From the IMG/VR virus record IMGVR_UViG_3300028031_000014, positions 1 to 23,483 of that record: a stretch of DNA of 23,483 nucleotides, one strand, 5' to 3'. Made by a program: the position numbers and the translations under genes. Under the pieces are notes generated by a model that was not told where the DNA came from, made no database searches, and saw only the letters and a program-made list of their open reading frames with translations. The stretch is from a virus. Below are positions 21,916 through 23,483 of this stretch, one piece after another (the stretch's first letter is position 1; every line of letters begins with the position of its first letter).

Positions 21916-22295
21916 GCCCTAAGAAGGTCAGGGCCATCCCTCACGGCACCAACACTGGTTACAGCAGCAACTACGGGTGCAGGTGTGCCGATTGCACCGA
22001 AGCACACAGGGTCGCACATAAGGCATGGAGAGCTAAAGCCACCCTGCCGGCCGACTTCATCCACGGTGAGACCACCAACGGCTACAACAACTACGGGTGC
22101 AGGTGTGCCGATTGCACCGAAGCACACAGGGTCAGACATAAAGCATGGATGGATAAAGCATCCATGCCTCCCGGCTTCGTTCACGGTGAGACCACCAACG
22201 GCTACTGCAACTACGGGTGCAGGTGTGCCGATTGCACCGAGGCCGCCCGCCTGCAGAGTAGACGCACATATGCCGCACGGAAGGCCTCAGCATGA
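21912..22295 (+). CDS. protein with three tandem zinc-binding-like motifs
   Basis: 127 residues made of three 40-residue units starting at residues 11, 51 and 91. Each has H-G-x4-GY-x2-NYGCRCADCTEA followed by a basic helix (HRVAHKAWR, HRVRHKAWM, ARLQSRRTY). One His plus Cys23, Cys25 and Cys28 (and the same places in units 2 and 3) could hold a zinc ion. I recall similar HGT-x2-GY-x2-YGCRC-x2-C motifs from small actinophage proteins of unknown function, usually in one copy. A nucleic-acid or protein contact role is suggested by the basic helices. It is coupled to the genes on both sides. Confidence 0.8.
   Translation: MSPKKVRAIPHGTNTGYSSNYGCRCADCTEAHRVAHKAWRAKATLPADFIHGETTNGYNNYGCRCADCTEAHRVRHKAWMDKASMPPGFVHGETTNGYCNYGCRCADCTEAARLQSRRTYAARKASA
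21968..22240 (+). repeat. three near-identical direct repeats, 120-base period
   Basis: A 33-base block, beginning CAACTACGGGTGCAGG, is repeated without change at 21968, 22088 and 22208. Copies 1 and 2 remain identical for 46 bases. Copies 2 and 3 match over nearly 60 bases upstream as well. The period is a whole number of codons, so it reflects recent in-frame duplication in the zinc-motif gene. Confidence 0.95.
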
Positions 22296-22393
22296 GCGCC
22301 CCGTTGATGGTGGCCATCGCCCTGGCGTTCGACGGCTTGATAGTAGTCGCCGCAGCAGCCTACCTGGCCGACATAAAGGACGGCCGGCGATGA
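22292..22393 (+). CDS. single-TM micropeptide, 33 residues
   Basis: Starts MSAPLMVAIALAFDGLIVVA and continues AAAYLADIKDGRR: one transmembrane helix of about 22 residues with a charged C-terminal end. The ATG overlaps the previous stop, and its TGA overlaps the next ATG (ATGA), so it is fully coupled. Very small membrane proteins in early phage regions can affect host membrane enzymes or block superinfection, but nothing specific is visible. Confidence 0.6.
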   Translation: MSAPLMVAIALAFDGLIVVAAAAYLADIKDGRR

Positions 22394-22692
22394 TCACTAT
22401 CACGGCAGATCATTATGACAGGGCCGCTGACCGTATCGAGTCGGGCGGCTGGTGCCGTCACTCGTACGGAGCGTACGGCGAGGAGACGGGCGGGGTGTGT
22501 CTGATCGGCGCGATGCATTACGCGGCCGGCGGCGACAACGTCGTGCTGTTGAAGAGATCGGCGCCCGACCTCTACGCCGAAATACCTGACAACTGTGGCC
22601 CTGAGGAATGGAACGACGCCCAGACCGACAAACGCAAAGTGATACGGCTCCTACGCCGGGTAGCCCGCAACATGCGAAAGGCCACCACATGA
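22390..22692 (+). CDS. DUF6197-like protein
   Basis: 100 residues from ATG 22390. It has HYDRAADRIESGGWCRHSYG, then GGVCLIGAMHYAAGG, and at the end EEWNDAQTDKRKVIRLLRRV. The order GGWC, CL-x-GA, WND and a terminal helix fits my memory of the DUF6197 family found in actinobacteria and their phages, whose function is unknown. The two conserved cysteines (GGWC, GVC) might bind a metal or a cofactor. A longer frame begins upstream in the shadow of the repeat gene but is not real before this ATG. Confidence 0.7.
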   Translation: MITITADHYDRAADRIESGGWCRHSYGAYGEETGGVCLIGAMHYAAGGDNVVLLKRSAPDLYAEIPDNCGPEEWNDAQTDKRKVIRLLRRVARNMRKATT

Positions 22693-22877
22693 GTCCTCTC
22701 ATTGATGCCGCTGACTATCTCGAGAACGACCCGAACGCGTCGCCGCTACTCGTCGCGGTGCTGCTGCGCCGGTACGACAACGAATCCAAATATTCGGCGG
22801 GCGCCTCTAGGGGCCGCCGTACCGGGTCAGGGCACAGGCCAACCACAGCACCGCCCGTTGTGCTGGCTGTGTCCTGA
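22689..22877 (+). CDS. small hypothetical protein, 62 residues
   Basis: The ATG overlaps the previous stop. The product starts MSPLIDAADYLENDPNASPL and LVAVLLRRYDNESKYSAG, a likely helix pair, and ends in a basic, Pro-rich tail (GRRTGSGHRPTTAPPVVLAV). No family is recognised. Coupling and codon use support it. Confidence 0.6.
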   Translation: MSPLIDAADYLENDPNASPLLVAVLLRRYDNESKYSAGASRGRRTGSGHRPTTAPPVVLAVS

Positions 22878-22914
22878 CCCACCTTCCTACACCTATCTGA
22901 TTGGGGGACCCGCC

Positions 22915-23483
22915 ATGGGTCAACACACAAACGACCGCCGACGCGGCTGGAAGATCACGCACGTAGACGGCACCACCCACGGCGGCTACCGCTGGCCGCT
23001 ACCCATGCCAGGTGAAACAGCCCCCGTCGAAGCCACAGACATTTACCACGACAACACCGGTGCATGCCCGGCATATGAAGGCGACGGCCTATGTGTGGTA
23101 CGTGAAGGCATAGGCCGCCACGTCACCTCCGGCGGCATCAAACTAGGTAACAGCATCGGCCTCGACCTCCGATGGGATACCGCCGACGAACTAGGCCGCT
23201 GCGCCGACGACGAAAAGATTCGGGTAGCCAAGGTCGAAGTAGTCGCACTGTTCAAGCCGCTTGACCTGATCGCCTTGGCCAACCTCAGCTCCGCCGACCT
23301 CAGCTCCGCCGACCTCAGCTCCGCCAACCTCAGGTGCGCCAACCTCAGGTGCGCCGACCTCAGGTACGCCAACCTCAGGTACGCCAACCTCCGCTCCGCC
23401 GACCTCAGCTTCACCAACCTCCGCTCCGCCGACCTCAGGTGCACCGACCTCAGGTGCGCCAACCTCAGGTACGCCAAATACGA
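22915..23483 (+). CDS. pentapeptide-repeat protein, 3' truncated by window end
   Basis: At least 189 residues, with GGGGG 6-8 bases before the ATG. The first 115 residues form a beta-rich domain with GWKITHVDGTTHGGYRWPLP, ACPAYEGDGLCVV and EKIRVAKVEVVALFK. From residue 122 onward come 13 complete five-residue units of the A-(N/D)-L-x-x type (ANLSS, ADLSS, ANLRC, ADLRY and so on), which build a square right-handed helix. Some members mimic DNA and inhibit gyrase, others are of unknown function. The frame is open at the last base. Confidence 0.9.
   Translation, partial: MGQHTNDRRRGWKITHVDGTTHGGYRWPLPMPGETAPVEATDIYHDNTGACPAYEGDGLCVVREGIGRHVTSGGIKLGNSIGLDLRWDTADELGRCADDEKIRVAKVEVVALFKPLDLIALANLSSADLSSADLSSANLRCANLRCADLRYANLRYANLRSADLSFTNLRSADLRCTDLRCANLRYAKY
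23278..23472 (+). repeat. 13 tandem 15-base repeats encoding pentapeptides
   Basis: Units of the form GCC-(A/G)AC-CTC-AGN-NNC repeat with 15-base period and only a few changes per unit. Close similarity at DNA level suggests expansion by slippage or unequal recombination. Confidence 0.9.

Noticed and set aside
21968-22240. Direct repeats with even spacing, like a CRISPR array
   Set aside because: The repeats code in frame for a Cys-rich motif, the intervening 87 bases are also similar between copies, and there are only three units.
21985-22389. N-terminal extension of the DUF6197-like gene
   Set aside because: This part is the out-of-frame reading of the zinc-motif repeats. The true start is ATG 22390, coupled to the preceding stop.
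23043-23477. Minus-strand frame rich in LRSAE repeats
   Set aside because: It is the reverse reading of the pentapeptide repeats on the plus strand.

Overview
The window is most of a temperate, tailed actinobacteriophage or prophage with siphovirus-type genes. The DNA is GC-rich (roughly 60 %). Genes are packed head to tail, often with ATGA or TAATG stop/start overlaps, and GTG starts occur. The structural genes are of the HK97 type. Actinobacterial affinity is inferred from composition, the type of amidase, the leaderless early gene and the -LAA protein ends. The host genus cannot be read from the sequence. No tRNA, rRNA, CRISPR array or insertion sequence was seen.

Layout. (1) 44-5440, plus strand: packaging and head genes: HNH endonuclease, small and large terminase, a tiny membrane protein, portal, prohead protease, major capsid protein. 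Two hairpins follow the capsid gene. (2) 5551-9308: head-tail connector, tail terminator candidate, major tail protein, two-frame tail assembly chaperone with a canonical -1 slippery site, gp10-like protein, and a short tape measure. (3) 9310-16237: baseplate and host-recognition genes: a hub-like minor tail protein, a protein with three C1q-like sandwiches, two small proteins, a tail fibre, a 96-residue protein, and a LamG plus beta-helix tailspike. (4) 16249-18343: lysis genes: holin candidate, small Cys/His protein, a lethal-factor-like metallopeptidase, an AmpD-type amidase, and a membrane/coiled-coil protein. (5) 18420-19798: an HTH-like protein, a DEDDy exonuclease with a zinc ribbon, and a small conserved protein. 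(6) 19799-21641, minus strand: lysogeny genes read as repressor, tyrosine integrase, lipoprotein and a possible further small gene. (7) 21763-23483, plus strand: early genes from a divergent promoter: ribbon-helix-helix protein, triple zinc-motif repeat protein, one-TM micropeptide, DUF6197-like protein, a small unknown, and a pentapeptide-repeat protein cut by the window end.

The most interesting region is the switch at 20367-21915. Repressor and integrase lie in tandem and both end in -LAA, like an ssrA degradation tag. A small Cro-like DNA-binding gene is divergent from them. The two divergent promoters share the same TACAAATG -10 region inside an inverted repeat. This matches the layout of integration-dependent immunity switches known from some mycobacteriophages, where attP lies inside the repressor gene and integration removes the degradation tag. 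The lipoprotein downstream of the integrase is a good candidate for a lysogenic-conversion or superinfection-exclusion protein.
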